Source: Rhizobium tropici CIAT 899
Lineage (GTDB): Bacteria; Pseudomonadota; Alphaproteobacteria; Rhizobiales; Rhizobiaceae
DNA: 64,000 bases
Assembly: GCF_000330885.1 (NCBI RefSeq)
Contig: NC_020062.1
Location: forward strand, 318,374 to 382,373
Reading direction: 5' to 3'
In this document: positions 9,583 to 18,230 of the stretch, in pieces
Layout: each line of letters starts with the position of its first letter
Numbering within the stretch: position 1 is the stretch's first letter
Notes under the pieces: generated by a model
What the model was told of the DNA's origin: nothing
Seen by the model: only the letters and a program-made list of their open reading frames with translations
Databases searched by the model: none
Translations under genes and position numbers: made by a program

Positions 9583-9625
9583 GGGAACTCCTCCCGATCT
9601 CTATTGGGAGTGTTTGCCATCGCTC

Positions 9626-9641
9626 GATTTTCTCGAAAATC
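9626..9641. promoter_or_regulatory. Palindrome in the puuD/LysR divergent promoter region
   Basis: GATTTTC-TC-GAAAATC is a perfect 7-2-7 inverted repeat located 44 bp upstream of puuD and 84 bp upstream of the LysR gene. Its position suits an operator for control of both genes. Which protein binds is not known. Confidence 0.4.
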
Positions 9642-9724
9642 CCGGTTAATCCGCCAACACTTTCAAAAAAATCTATAAGATGACCCCTGGTTTGTTCCGC
9701 GTGCCGATGTGGTAGAAAGGTGCC

Positions 9725-10669
9725 ATGTCCTATCTCGATAATGTCCGTGTCTTCGTTCGCGTGGTCGAACTCGGTACCCTTTCGGCGGCAGGGCGCGACC
9801 AGCGCGTCACGCCTGCGGTTGCGAGCAACCGCATCAAGGAACTCGAGCGTCATCTCGGCGTGCGCCTCTTCAACCGCACGACGCGTAAGCTGTCGCCGAC
9901 CGAACATGGCCGCGTCTTCTACGAAAAGGCAGTGAAGATCATCGAGGCTGTCAACGAAGCGGAAGCGGCGATCGCCGATCTCTCACGCAATCCGAAGGGC
10001 TCGCTGAGGATCACGGCGCCGCTCGGCATCGGCCGGCGGCTGATCGCGTCGGGCATTCCGGAGTTTCATGACAAATATCCAGATATCGAGGTGCGCGTCC
10101 GCCTGTCGGACCACAATGTCGATATCCTTGCCGAGGGCGTCGACGTCGCCTTCAAGCTCGGTGTCTTGGAAGATTCCAACCTGCGCATGCGCGGTATCCT
10201 CAACTGCGAGCGGGTGCTGTGCGCTTCGCCGGCCTATCTCGCGCGCCGCGGCGTGCCGCCGAGCGCGGATGCTCTAATTGCCGACAAACACGACTGTCTT
10301 CTGTTGCGCTATCCTGGCTCGAAGGAATATTACTGGACGCTGATGACGGCGGAAGGCCCCCGCAAATTCGAAGTCGCGGGCCCCTATGACAGCGATGACG
10401 GCGACGTGCTCACCCAATGGGCGCTGGAAGACCGCGGCATCATCAACAAGCCGCTGTTCGAGGTGAAGGCCTATCTGAAAGAAGGGCGGCTCGTCGAAAT
10501 CCTGAAGGAGAGCCCTCCGGCTCCGGTTCAGCTTGCGGCCATCTATCCGCACAAGCGTTTCCAGGATCCGAAGGTCCGCCTGATGATCGATTTCATGGCG
10601 GAGCGCTGTCAGCGGCTGATCGGCAAGCTGCTCGAAGATGAGCCTGCCGCTATGGCTACGGGCGGTTAA
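9725..10669 (+). CDS. LysR-family transcriptional regulator, divergent from puuD-guaD
   Basis: A 314-residue LysR-type protein. The N-terminal winged helix-turn-helix covers about residues 1-60 (FVRVVELGTLSAAGRD, then HLGVRLFNRTTRKLSPTEHG) and the effector domain fills the remainder (GSLRITAPLGIGRRLIASGI; VDVAFKLGVLEDSNL). The sequence pattern suits the large CrgA/DsdC-like group of short LysR proteins. AAAGG stands 4 bases before the ATG. Its place opposite puuD-guaD suggests control of purine oxidation, but the effector cannot be told from sequence. The 3' end overlaps the 3' end of xdhC by 14 bases, tail to tail. Confidence 0.9.
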   Translation: MSYLDNVRVFVRVVELGTLSAAGRDQRVTPAVASNRIKELERHLGVRLFNRTTRKLSPTEHGRVFYEKAVKIIEAVNEAEAAIADLSRNPKGSLRITAPLGIGRRLIASGIPEFHDKYPDIEVRVRLSDHNVDILAEGVDVAFKLGVLEDSNLRMRGILNCERVLCASPAYLARRGVPPSADALIADKHDCLLLRYPGSKEYYWTLMTAEGPRKFEVAGPYDSDDGDVLTQWALEDRGIINKPLFEVKAYLKEGRLVEILKESPPAPVQLAAIYPHKRFQDPKVRLMIDFMAERCQRLIGKLLEDEPAAMATGG

Positions 10670-11507
10670 CGCTGCTCGCAAGCCTTGCATGATCCGCCGT
10701 CCAGCTCAGCGCCGCCGTCATGATCTCGGCGGCCGCCAGCGTAGCGATGACGGTCGGACGCTTGTCTTTCACAGCCGTTCCGCCGATCGGGCAGATGAGG
10801 CGATCGAAAAGCTCTGCCTGGCCGCTTTCACGCAACAGCCAGTTGCGGAAGGTGGCGCGCTTCGTCTTGGAGCCGATCATGCCGACATAAGCGGCATCCG
10901 AGCGCTTGAGCGCCTCTGCTGCAATCAGGAAATCGAGTGCGTGGTCATGGGTGAGGATGACGAAGCTGCTGCCGGCCGGCGCGTCGCGGACGACAGCCTC
11001 GGGCATGGCCGTGAGACAGGTCTCGACGCCCGGCAGGTTGGAGGCGACGAGCTCTTCTTCTCGCGTATCGACAAGCACCACGCGCAACGGTGCCAGCGAA
11101 AGCGCCATGGCAAGGGCATCGCCGACATGACCGGCGCCGAAAATATAGACGTGTGGGCGTGCGGCCATCTCGCGATCACTCCGAGCTATGAGATCATTCG
11201 CAAGCCTGGGGCTGAGGGCGGTAAAGGCAAGGCCAACCCGGCCGCCGCAGCACTGGCCGATCTCCGGGCCGAGCGGCACGTTCATCGGCTCTGCCGCAAG
11301 GCCGGAGCGCAGGGCCCGTCGTGCCTGGTCGATCGCCATATATTCCAGTGTGCCGCCGCCGATCGTCGCAAAGATCGCCCGTTCCGATACCAGCATCCAG
11401 GCATCCGCATCGCGCGGCGCGGAACCTGCGACCCCCGTCACCTCCACGAGCATCGATGCCGGTTCGCGGCGCAGGAAATCCCGAATATTTTCACGGGCGG
11501 CAGGCAT
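10656..11507 (-). CDS. xdhC: Xanthine dehydrogenase accessory protein XdhC
   Basis: This 283-residue chaperone loads sulfurated molybdenum cofactor into xanthine dehydrogenase and is not part of the mature enzyme. The N-terminal XdhC/CoxI segment reads ASMLVEVTGVAGSAPRDADAW. The C-terminal half has a Rossmann-like motif (YIFGAGHVGDALAMAL) and the closing segment AYVGMIGSKTKRATFRNWL typical of XdhC. It lies 4 bases after the xdhB stop and ends the hiuH-xdhA-xdhB-xdhC operon. Confidence 0.95.
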   Translation of the reverse strand: MPAARENIRDFLRREPASMLVEVTGVAGSAPRDADAWMLVSERAIFATIGGGTLEYMAIDQARRALRSGLAAEPMNVPLGPEIGQCCGGRVGLAFTALSPRLANDLIARSDREMAARPHVYIFGAGHVGDALAMALSLAPLRVVLVDTREEELVASNLPGVETCLTAMPEAVVRDAPAGSSFVILTHDHALDFLIAAEALKRSDAAYVGMIGSKTKRATFRNWLLRESGQAELFDRLICPIGGTAVKDKRPTVIATLAAAEIMTAALSWTADHARLASSVNRP

Positions 11508-11511
11508 GATC

Positions 11512-13866
11512 TTACTCCTTCTTCGCCGCTTTGAGGCGCTCGATCGCCATCAGCACCCGTTCGGGCGTTGCCGGCGCGTCGAGACGCGGGCAGATCTTGT
11601 GGTCGGCCACACTCGCCACGGCATCCGACAGGGCGTGCAGAACGGCAAGGCCGAGCGGCAGCGGCGGCTCGCCGACCGCCTTGGAACGATGGATCGTCGG
11701 CTCATAGGCCTCCGACCAGTCGGTCAATGTCACATTGAAGATCTTCGGGCGGTCCGATGCAAGCGGGATCTTGTAAGTGGAGGGCGCATGAGTGCGCAGC
11801 CGCCCCTTGCCGTCCCACCAGAGCTCTTCCGTCGTCAGCCAGCCCATGCCTTGAATGAAGCCACCCTCGACCTGGCCGATGTCGATGGCCTTGTTCAGCG
11901 AGCGGCCTGTATCGTGCAGGATATCGGTGCGTTCGACGACATATTCGCCGGTCAGCGTGTCGATCGACACTTCCGAGCAGGCAGCGCCATAAGCATAGTA
12001 GTAGAAGGCATGGCCGCGGCCGGCCTTGCGATCCCAATGGATCTTCGGCGTCTTGTAAAAGCCGGCGGCCGAAAGCTGGACGCGGGCCATATAGGCCTTC
12101 TTGACAAGATCGTCGAAGGACATCTCGCTGTCGCCGATCCGAACGCGGTTGGGCAGGAACGCTACCTGATCGCGGGGAACCTGATGGCTTTCTGCGGCAA
12201 AGGCGATCAGTCGTTCCTTGATCTGGCGCGCGGCGTTTTGCGCCGCCATGCCGTTCAAGTCCGCGCCTGAAGACGCCGCGGTCGGCGAGGTATTCGGCAC
12301 CTTGGCCGTCGTCGTCGCGGTAATCTTCACCCGGTCGAGATCGATCTGGAATTCTTCCGCCACCACCTGCGCCACCTTCAGGTGCAGGCCTTGCCCCATC
12401 TCGGTGCCGCCATGGTTCATGTGCACGGAGCCGTCGCTGTAGACATGCACCAGCGCGCCGGCCTGATTCGATTCCGTCTTGGTGAAGGAGATGCCGAATT
12501 TGACCGGGGTCAGCGCGATGCCGCGCTTGACGATACGGCTCTTGGCGTTGAATTCGGCGATCGCCTTACGGCGCCCGGCGTAATCGGCGCTTTCCTCCAG
12601 TTCCGCAACGATGCGCTGGATGATGCAGTCCTCGACCTTCTGGTGATAGGGGGTGAGGTTGCGTTCGCCTTGAACGCCCATTGCGTCGTAGAAATTCAGC
12701 TTGCGGATGTCGAGCGGATCCTTGCCGACGGCGAAGGCCACCTCGTCGATAACGCGTTCGGCACCTACCATCCCCTGCGGCCCGCCGAATCCGCGGAAGG
12801 CGGTGTTGGAGACGGTGTTGGTATAGAGCGGCGCCGACTTCGCCTGCACATGCGGAAAGAAATAGGCATTGTCGCAATGAAACAGCGCACGATCACCGAC
12901 CGGGCCGGAAAGGTCGGCCGAGAAGCCGGCTCGGAGCGCAAACGTATAGCCTACGGCCAAGATGCGGCCCTCGTCGTCAAAGCCGACATCGTAGTCGATG
13001 GCAAAATCATGCCGCTTGCCGGTCGCGACCATGTCCTCATCGCGGTCGAGCCGGACCTTGACGGCACGCTTCAGCTTTTTGGCGGCAATGGCTGCAATTG
13101 CGGCACACTGGTTTGCCTGCGTTTCCTTGCCGCCGAAGCCGCCACCCATGCGGCGAACCTCGATCGTGACGGCATTGCTCGGCACGCCGAGCGCATGGGC
13201 AACCATATGCTGCGTTTCGCTCGGGCCTTGGGTCGAGCAATAGACGACGACCTCGTCATCCTCGCCGGGCACGGCAAGCGAAACTTGGCCTTCGAGATAG
13301 AAATGATCCTGGCCGCCAAGCCGCATACGGCCCTTCACGCGACGCGGCGCATTCTCAAGGTTCTCCGCCGCATCGCCGCGCTTCAGCGTCAGCGGCGTGA
13401 CCACCTGTCTGTGGGTCGAAACGTCGAGATCCCAGATGTCGATATCGGCAGGCAATTCCTCGTACTCGATCTTTGCCAGCCTTGCGGCGCGGCGAGCCTG
13501 CTCGCGCGTTTCGGCGATCACGCAGAAGATCGGCTGGCCGTGAAACTCGACCTTGCCGGCAGCAAGCACCGGGTCGTCGTTCATGTAGGAGGGCGAGATA
13601 TCGTTGACGCCAGGCACGTCCTCATGGGTCAATACTGCAACGACGCCGGGGGCGGCATGCACTGTTGTCAGATCGATGGATTTCAGGATGCCGTGCGCAA
13701 CGGTGGATAGGCCAAGCCCTGCATGCAGCGTTCCGGTCGGTTCGGTAATGTCGTCGATATAAACGGCGGCGCCGGAAACATGCTTGTGCGCGGAGTCATG
13801 ACGAGGGCTGGTATGAACCCCGCCCACAATGCTTTCGGCCTTGATGTCTGAAGCGTGTTTGTTCAT
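11512..13866 (-). CDS. xdhB: Xanthine dehydrogenase, molybdopterin-binding subunit
   Basis: The 784-residue large subunit holds the molybdenum cofactor and oxidises hypoxanthine and xanthine to urate in the cytoplasm. Conserved segments are GRMRLGGQDHFYLEGQ, the glycine-rich MGGGFGGKETQ, FRGFGGPQGM carrying the substrate-orienting Arg, GGTEMGQGLHLK, and the C-terminal VGEPPLPLG with the catalytic glutamate. Length is typical of bacterial split enzymes. It starts 3 bases after the xdhA stop. The SD sequence is weak (GAGG about 12 bases upstream), consistent with coupling to xdhA. Confidence 0.96.
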   Translation of the reverse strand: MNKHASDIKAESIVGGVHTSPRHDSAHKHVSGAAVYIDDITEPTGTLHAGLGLSTVAHGILKSIDLTTVHAAPGVVAVLTHEDVPGVNDISPSYMNDDPVLAAGKVEFHGQPIFCVIAETREQARRAARLAKIEYEELPADIDIWDLDVSTHRQVVTPLTLKRGDAAENLENAPRRVKGRMRLGGQDHFYLEGQVSLAVPGEDDEVVVYCSTQGPSETQHMVAHALGVPSNAVTIEVRRMGGGFGGKETQANQCAAIAAIAAKKLKRAVKVRLDRDEDMVATGKRHDFAIDYDVGFDDEGRILAVGYTFALRAGFSADLSGPVGDRALFHCDNAYFFPHVQAKSAPLYTNTVSNTAFRGFGGPQGMVGAERVIDEVAFAVGKDPLDIRKLNFYDAMGVQGERNLTPYHQKVEDCIIQRIVAELEESADYAGRRKAIAEFNAKSRIVKRGIALTPVKFGISFTKTESNQAGALVHVYSDGSVHMNHGGTEMGQGLHLKVAQVVAEEFQIDLDRVKITATTTAKVPNTSPTAASSGADLNGMAAQNAARQIKERLIAFAAESHQVPRDQVAFLPNRVRIGDSEMSFDDLVKKAYMARVQLSAAGFYKTPKIHWDRKAGRGHAFYYYAYGAACSEVSIDTLTGEYVVERTDILHDTGRSLNKAIDIGQVEGGFIQGMGWLTTEELWWDGKGRLRTHAPSTYKIPLASDRPKIFNVTLTDWSEAYEPTIHRSKAVGEPPLPLGLAVLHALSDAVASVADHKICPRLDAPATPERVLMAIERLKAAKKE

Positions 13867-13869
13867 GGC

Positions 13870-15354
13870 CTATGCAGCCTCATATCTGGACACCTGAGCG
13901 GGTGCCGCACTGGAGGTCGTTTCCAGGTAGAAACGCAATAGAAGATTCTTCGCCGCGAGCGAACGGTATTCGGCGGTGGCACGCATATCGGTCAGCGGCG
14001 CGTAATCCTCGGCGTATTTTTCCATCGCCGCTTCCACCGTTGTCTCGTTCCAGGGCTGACCGAGCAATGCCTTTTCGACGGCAAAGGCTCGTTTCGGCGT
14101 GGCGGCCATGCCGCCATAGGCGATCCGGATATCGGCGACCATACCGTCGGCTGAAAGTGCCAGACGGAAGGCGCCGAGCGTGGCCGTGATGTCTTCGTCG
14201 CGGCGCTTCGTCACCTTGTAGACGGCGAACATTTCGCCTTTTGCCGGAACCGGAATATGCACGGCTTCGACGAACTCGCCGGGCCCGCGGTCCTGCTTGC
14301 CGTAGGCGATGAAGAAGTCCTCGAGCGGAATGGTGCGCCGGGCGGCGCCCTTGCGTAAGGTCAGCGACGCGTTGAGCGCGATCAAGGCGGGCGGCGTATC
14401 GCCGATCGGCGAACCGTTGGCGATGTTGCCGCCGATCGTTCCCATATTGCGCACCTGCTGGCCGCCGATGCGGGCAATCAGCGGCCCGAGAGCCGCGATA
14501 TGCTCAGACAGCGTCGCGACCGCCTCCGAATAGGTGACGCCGGCGCCGATGGTGATAAGCCCGCCTTTCACCGCGATCGACTTCAACTCCTGCAGCCCGG
14601 CAATGAACACGACCGGCGTGATATCGCGCATGTGCTTGGTGACCCATAGGCCGACATCGGTCGAGCCGGCTACCACGGTTGCCGTCGGCGATGCCTCCAG
14701 AATCGAAGCGAAATCATCAAGGTTCGCGGGCGCTATCAGCCGATTCCGACCCTCGCCGATTTCGACTCGGGCACCGTCGGCAAGAGCCTTCAGCCGCGCA
14801 GTCATGGCTTCGCGCTCGACAAGCAGTGGATCGCTCTCGGTCCCGCCATAGCTGGAAATGGAACGCGCTGCACGCAGAATCGGCTCGTAGCCGGTGCAGC
14901 GACAGAGATTGCCCTGCAGCGCCGTTTCGATCTGCTGATCCGTCGGGTTGGGCGTCTGCATCCAAAGCCCGTAGAGCGACATGACAAAGCCCGGTGTGCA
15001 GAAACCGCATTGCGAACCGTGGAAATCGACCATGGCCTGCTGCACCGGATGCAGGCGGTCGTCGCTGGCTGCCAGATGTTCGACGGTGACGACATGACAG
15101 CCATCGAGCGAGCCGAGAAAGCGAATGCAGGCATTGACCCCTTCATAGACGAGGCCACCTGCCGGTGTCAGCCGTCCCACAAGCACGGTGCAGGCGCCGC
15201 AGTCGCCTTCGGCGCAGCCCTCCTTCGTACCCTTCAAGGAGCGGCAGAGACGCAGCCAGTCGAGCAACGTCTGGTCGGGTGCGACGTCGCTCAGAACGAC
15301 GTCCTCTCCGTTGAGAATGAAACGAAGTTCCGAGCGGATTGTCATGGGCGCCAT
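13870..15354 (-). CDS. xdhA: Xanthine dehydrogenase, small subunit (2Fe-2S and FAD)
   Basis: The 494-residue subunit carries two [2Fe-2S] clusters and FAD and passes electrons from the molybdenum site to NAD+. Cluster cysteines are visible at Cys47, Cys52, Cys55 and Cys76 (plant-ferredoxin type) and at Cys116, Cys119, Cys151 and Cys153 (CGFC and CRC motifs). The FAD domain shows VVAGSTDVGLWVTK and GGNIANGSPIGDTPP. GGGAG lies 7 bases before the ATG at 15354; a second ATG at 15345 would remove three residues. It begins 3 bases after the hiuH stop. Confidence 0.96.
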   Translation of the reverse strand: MAPMTIRSELRFILNGEDVVLSDVAPDQTLLDWLRLCRSLKGTKEGCAEGDCGACTVLVGRLTPAGGLVYEGVNACIRFLGSLDGCHVVTVEHLAASDDRLHPVQQAMVDFHGSQCGFCTPGFVMSLYGLWMQTPNPTDQQIETALQGNLCRCTGYEPILRAARSISSYGGTESDPLLVEREAMTARLKALADGARVEIGEGRNRLIAPANLDDFASILEASPTATVVAGSTDVGLWVTKHMRDITPVVFIAGLQELKSIAVKGGLITIGAGVTYSEAVATLSEHIAALGPLIARIGGQQVRNMGTIGGNIANGSPIGDTPPALIALNASLTLRKGAARRTIPLEDFFIAYGKQDRGPGEFVEAVHIPVPAKGEMFAVYKVTKRRDEDITATLGAFRLALSADGMVADIRIAYGGMAATPKRAFAVEKALLGQPWNETTVEAAMEKYAEDYAPLTDMRATAEYRSLAAKNLLLRFYLETTSSAAPAQVSRYEAA

Positions 15355-15357
15355 GGT

Positions 15358-15723
15358 TCAGCTCCCGCGATAGGTGGAATAGCTGTAGGGCGAAAGGAGG
15401 AGCGGCACATGGTAATGCGCACCTTCATCGGCGAGACCGAAACGGATCGGGATGATGTCGAGAAACATCGGGCCTTCCGATGTGCGACCAAGATAGTCCC
15501 CGGCATGAAAGCGCAGCTCGTAGGTGCCGGTCTTCATGGCTTCGTCAGTCAGCAGCGGCGCATCGCAGCGCCCGTCATCATTGGTCTCGGTAGATTTCAA
15601 GAGGTGCAGTTCATCGCCGTCGATCCGGTAGAGATCGATGCGCAAGCCCTCAGCTGGCTTGCCGCGCGCCGTGTCCAGCACGTGGGTCGTGAGCCGGCCG
15701 GCTCCAGGCGAATGAGGCTGCAT
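15358..15723 (-). CDS. hiuH: 5-hydroxyisourate hydrolase (transthyretin-like)
   Basis: The 121-residue protein hydrolyses 5-hydroxyisourate, the PuuD product, to OHCU. It shows the transthyretin-related fold with [19 protein letters not shown] near the N-terminus (active-site His) and ends with YRGS, the C-terminal signature that separates HIU hydrolases from true transthyretins. GGGAG precedes the ATG by about 8 bases. It is the first gene of the operon with xdhABC. The next enzyme, OHCU decarboxylase (UraD), is not found in the window. Confidence 0.94.
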   Translation of the reverse strand: MQPHSPGAGRLTTHVLDTARGKPAEGLRIDLYRIDGDELHLLKSTETNDDGRCDAPLLTDEAMKTGTYELRFHAGDYLGRTSEGPMFLDIIPIRFGLADEGAHYHVPLLLSPYSYSTYRGS

Positions 15724-15771
15724 GCTTTATCTCCCGAACGAAGTTCTCGTGTTCCACTATCTGTCAGGCTT

Positions 15772-15826
15772 ATTCCCCTGAAAAGCAGTTGTAACGTTCG
15801 AGACTTTCAAATTTTCCAGGGGGAAT
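15772..15826 (-). promoter_or_regulatory. Possible structured leader of hiuH-xdhABC
   Basis: ATTCCCCTG (15772-15780) can pair with CAGGGGGAAT (15817-15826; one bulged G), enclosing 36 bases. It lies 49 bases before the hiuH start codon and would sit in the 5' untranslated RNA. Xanthine-sensing (NMT1-type) riboswitches are known upstream of purine oxidation genes in proteobacteria, but I cannot confirm the consensus by eye. A DNA operator is the alternative. Confidence 0.3.
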
Positions 15827-15862
15827 GGCGCGCGCGATTTGCGGTTAGACATTGGGTATCGA

Positions 15863-15882
15863 AAACGTTTGGAGGAACGTTT
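15863..15882. promoter_or_regulatory. Inverted repeat AAACGTT-N6-AACGTTT
   Basis: A perfect 7-6-7 inverted repeat lies in the hiuH/allA intergenic region, 140 bp upstream of hiuH. Its size and symmetry suit a dimeric regulator. The binding protein is unknown. Confidence 0.35.
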
Positions 15883-16303
15883 CATACGATGTCGCGGTGG
15901 GACGGATGAGCTCGGCCTGTGCACTTCGCATCCACTGAGGCGGCGAAATACGTGCCGATATCGCGATATGCATTTCATGAAAAGGCAGGTTTCCGTTGGT
16001 CTCGTTGCATGATGGAAATGATGCGTGCGTCGATTTTCGGCTGGCCCTAATGGGTATCGGTTCGAGACGCTTGGCTGCAGAAAAGCCTTGCCGCAGCTAG
16101 CGGGAAACAGATGCCGCGCTCTTCGCGATCAGCGTCGGTAGTGATCGACCATGGAAATAGCCGCGGCATGGCGGCTGCCGGAGTGCCAGCCGCGCTCCGG
16201 TCGATTTCTGCTGTCCGCACCGCGGCTCAAGCATCGAACCCAAGCTAATATCTCGTCGATCGAGGAAGAGGTGATTTCGGAGAATGGAAACGGGAGACCA
16301 TGG

Positions 16304-16789
16304 ATGAAAGTAATCGAAATTCAACCGCTGACGAGAGCCGCATTCGCGCCTTTCGGCGATGTGATCGAAATGGAGGGTGCGCACAGCTACCCCATCAATG
16401 CCGGCAAATGCGTTCGCTATCACGACCTCGCAAAGGTGGAAGCGATCGGCGAGGAGGTGAGAACGATGATTAGCTGGTTGCGCGGCGAGCCCTATGCACT
16501 GCCGTTGGAATTGAAGATGGTCGAGAGGCATCCTCTCGGCAGCCAGGCCTTTGTGCCGCTGTCCGGCCATCCTTTCCTCGTCGTTGCGGCGCCGCAGACG
16601 GACAATGGTCCGGGCGAGCCGATGGCGTTCCGCACCAGGCCCGGGCAGGGGGTCAACATCTGGCGCAACGTCTGGCATGGCATCTTGACGCCCCTTGACG
16701 GCATCTCCGACTTCATCGTCGTCGATCGCGGCGGCAAGGGCGTCAATCTCGAGGAGCATTTCTATGAGGAGACGTTTTTGATCCGCTGA
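16304..16789 (+). CDS. allA: Ureidoglycolate lyase
   Basis: The 161-residue cupin-fold enzyme splits ureidoglycolate into glyoxylate and urea, supplying the substrate of Gcl. Family landmarks are the start MKVIEIQPLTRAAFAPFGDV, MVERHPLGSQAFVPL, the proline and glycine run RPGQGVNIWRNVWHGIL, and the tail NLEEHFYEE. Length matches E. coli AllA (160). The ATG at 16304 follows GGGAG by 7 bases; a longer open frame from 16151 has no support. It is single, divergent from hiuH and followed by a terminator. Confidence 0.93.
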   Translation: MKVIEIQPLTRAAFAPFGDVIEMEGAHSYPINAGKCVRYHDLAKVEAIGEEVRTMISWLRGEPYALPLELKMVERHPLGSQAFVPLSGHPFLVVAAPQTDNGPGEPMAFRTRPGQGVNIWRNVWHGILTPLDGISDFIVVDRGGKGVNLEEHFYEETFLIR

Positions 16790-16817
16790 AAGGAGCTGGG
16801 ACCGGTTTGGATATTGG

Positions 16818-16851
16818 AAGGGGCGCTGCCATCGCAACGCCCCTTATTTGC
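16818..16851 (+). terminator. Intrinsic terminator after allA
   Basis: AAGGGGCG (16818-16825) pairs with CGCCCCTT (16838-16845) and is followed by ATTTGC. It begins 29 bases after the allA stop. The stem is strong and GC-rich; the U-tract is short. Confidence 0.6.
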
Positions 16852-16937
16852 TAGGGCAAATTCCCGTTTTCACCAGCCCAAATGCAGAAAGACCGGGTCA
16901 ACTAAGAGAATGACCCGATCTTGCATTTATACCTGTG

Positions 16938-18230
16938 TCAATCCGCGAAGAAGGCGAAGCGCACGACAAACAGGGCGGCGACGATCTGCGTTGCCGGATG
17001 CAGCATCGACCAGCGGCCGGTGAAGACCTTCACGGCGACATAGGTGATGAAGCCGAAGGCAAGGCCGTTGGCGATCGAATAAGTGAAGGGCATTGCGAGT
17101 GCCGTGATTGCCGCCGGTGCCGCTTCGGTCAGGTCATCCCATTCGATCTCGGTCAGCTCGCGCATCATCAGGCCGGCGACGTAGAGCAGCGCCGGAGCGG
17201 TCGCATAGGCCGGAACGGAAGCTGCGAGCGGCGAGAAGAACAAGGCCGCGATGAAGAGGGCGGCGATCGTGATTGCCGTCAGGCCCGTACGGCCGCCAGC
17301 CTGAACGCCCGAAGCGCTTTCCACGAAGGCCGTCGTGCTGCTGGTGCCCATCAGCGAGCCGGCGACAATGGCGGCGCTGTCGGCAAGCAGAGCCCTGCTC
17401 AACCGGTTCGGCTTTCCTTCCTGGATCAGGTTCGCTCGTTTGGCGATACCAATCAGCGTCCCGGTGGCGTCGAAGACTTCGACAAGCACGAAGACGAGGA
17501 TGATGTGGACCAAGCCGCCATGGAGGGCGCCGACGATGTCGAGCTGCAGGAGGGTCGGCATGATGGATGGCGGCGCCGAAACGATGCCATGAAACTGGCT
17601 GACGCCGAAGATCCAGGAGAGAACGGTGACGGCGAGAATGCCAATGAGGATCGAACCTCTGACCTTCAACGCATCCAGAACGGCGATGATGAAGAAACCG
17701 AGAATTGCGAGAAGAGGGCCGGTCTGCTTCAGGTCGCCGAGGCCGACGAGGGTCACTTTGTTGGCGACGACGATGCCGGCGTTCTTCAGCGCGATGATCG
17801 CCAGGAAGAGACCGATACCCGCGGCAATCGCGCTTCTCAGCGAATGCGGAATGCCGGCAATCAGCCAGCTGCGCACGCCGGTCACCGTCAATAGGACGAA
17901 GATGGAACCGGAAATGAAGACCGCGCCGAGCGCCTGCTGCCAGGTAAAGCCCAGAGCCGAAACCACGGTGAAAGCGAAGAAGGCATTGAGCCCCATGCCA
18001 GGTGCCATGCCGATCGGCCAATTGGCGACGAGGCCCATGACGATCGAACCCAGCGCGGCTGCGAGACAGGTGGCGACAAAGACCGCATTGCGGTCCATGC
18101 CAGTCGTCGACAGAATGTCGGGATTGACGAAGATGATATAGGACATCGTCAGGAACGTCGTCACGCCGGCGATGAGTTCGGTGCGCACGGACGTGCCGTG
18201 CTCACTCAATTTGAAAAGTCGTTCAAGCAT
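16938..18230 (-). CDS. NCS2-type purine permease (AzgA/GhxP-like)
   Basis: A 430-residue membrane protein with about 12-14 hydrophobic segments. The start LERLFKLSEHGTSVRTELIAG and the segments FLTMSYIIFVNPDIL, GLNAFFAFTVV and SSTTAFVESASG are hallmarks of the COG2252 branch (AzgA, GhxP, AdeP), which imports adenine, guanine or hypoxanthine with protons. It fits the surrounding purine breakdown genes as the uptake step, although it is transcribed alone. GGGAGGAA stands just before the ATG. The exact base specificity cannot be read from sequence. Confidence 0.92.
   Translation of the reverse strand: MLERLFKLSEHGTSVRTELIAGVTTFLTMSYIIFVNPDILSTTGMDRNAVFVATCLAAALGSIVMGLVANWPIGMAPGMGLNAFFAFTVVSALGFTWQQALGAVFISGSIFVLLTVTGVRSWLIAGIPHSLRSAIAAGIGLFLAIIALKNAGIVVANKVTLVGLGDLKQTGPLLAILGFFIIAVLDALKVRGSILIGILAVTVLSWIFGVSQFHGIVSAPPSIMPTLLQLDIVGALHGGLVHIILVFVLVEVFDATGTLIGIAKRANLIQEGKPNRLSRALLADSAAIVAGSLMGTSSTTAFVESASGVQAGGRTGLTAITIAALFIAALFFSPLAASVPAYATAPALLYVAGLMMRELTEIEWDDLTEAAPAAITALAMPFTYSIANGLAFGFITYVAVKVFTGRWSMLHPATQIVAALFVVRFAFFAD

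Larger units (their letters stand above)
15724..16303. other. 580-bp divergent intergenic region hiuH / allA
   Basis: No convincing coding sequence; small open frames here have poor codon character and no ribosome sites. The region holds two inverted repeats described separately (15772-15826 and 15863-15882). It probably contains the promoters of both the hiuH-xdhABC operon and allA. Confidence 0.6.

Noticed and set aside
15757..15978. Small minus-strand frame of 73 codons upstream of hiuH
   Set aside because: It covers the inverted repeats of the regulatory region, is rich in Arg and Ser and lacks a ribosome site.
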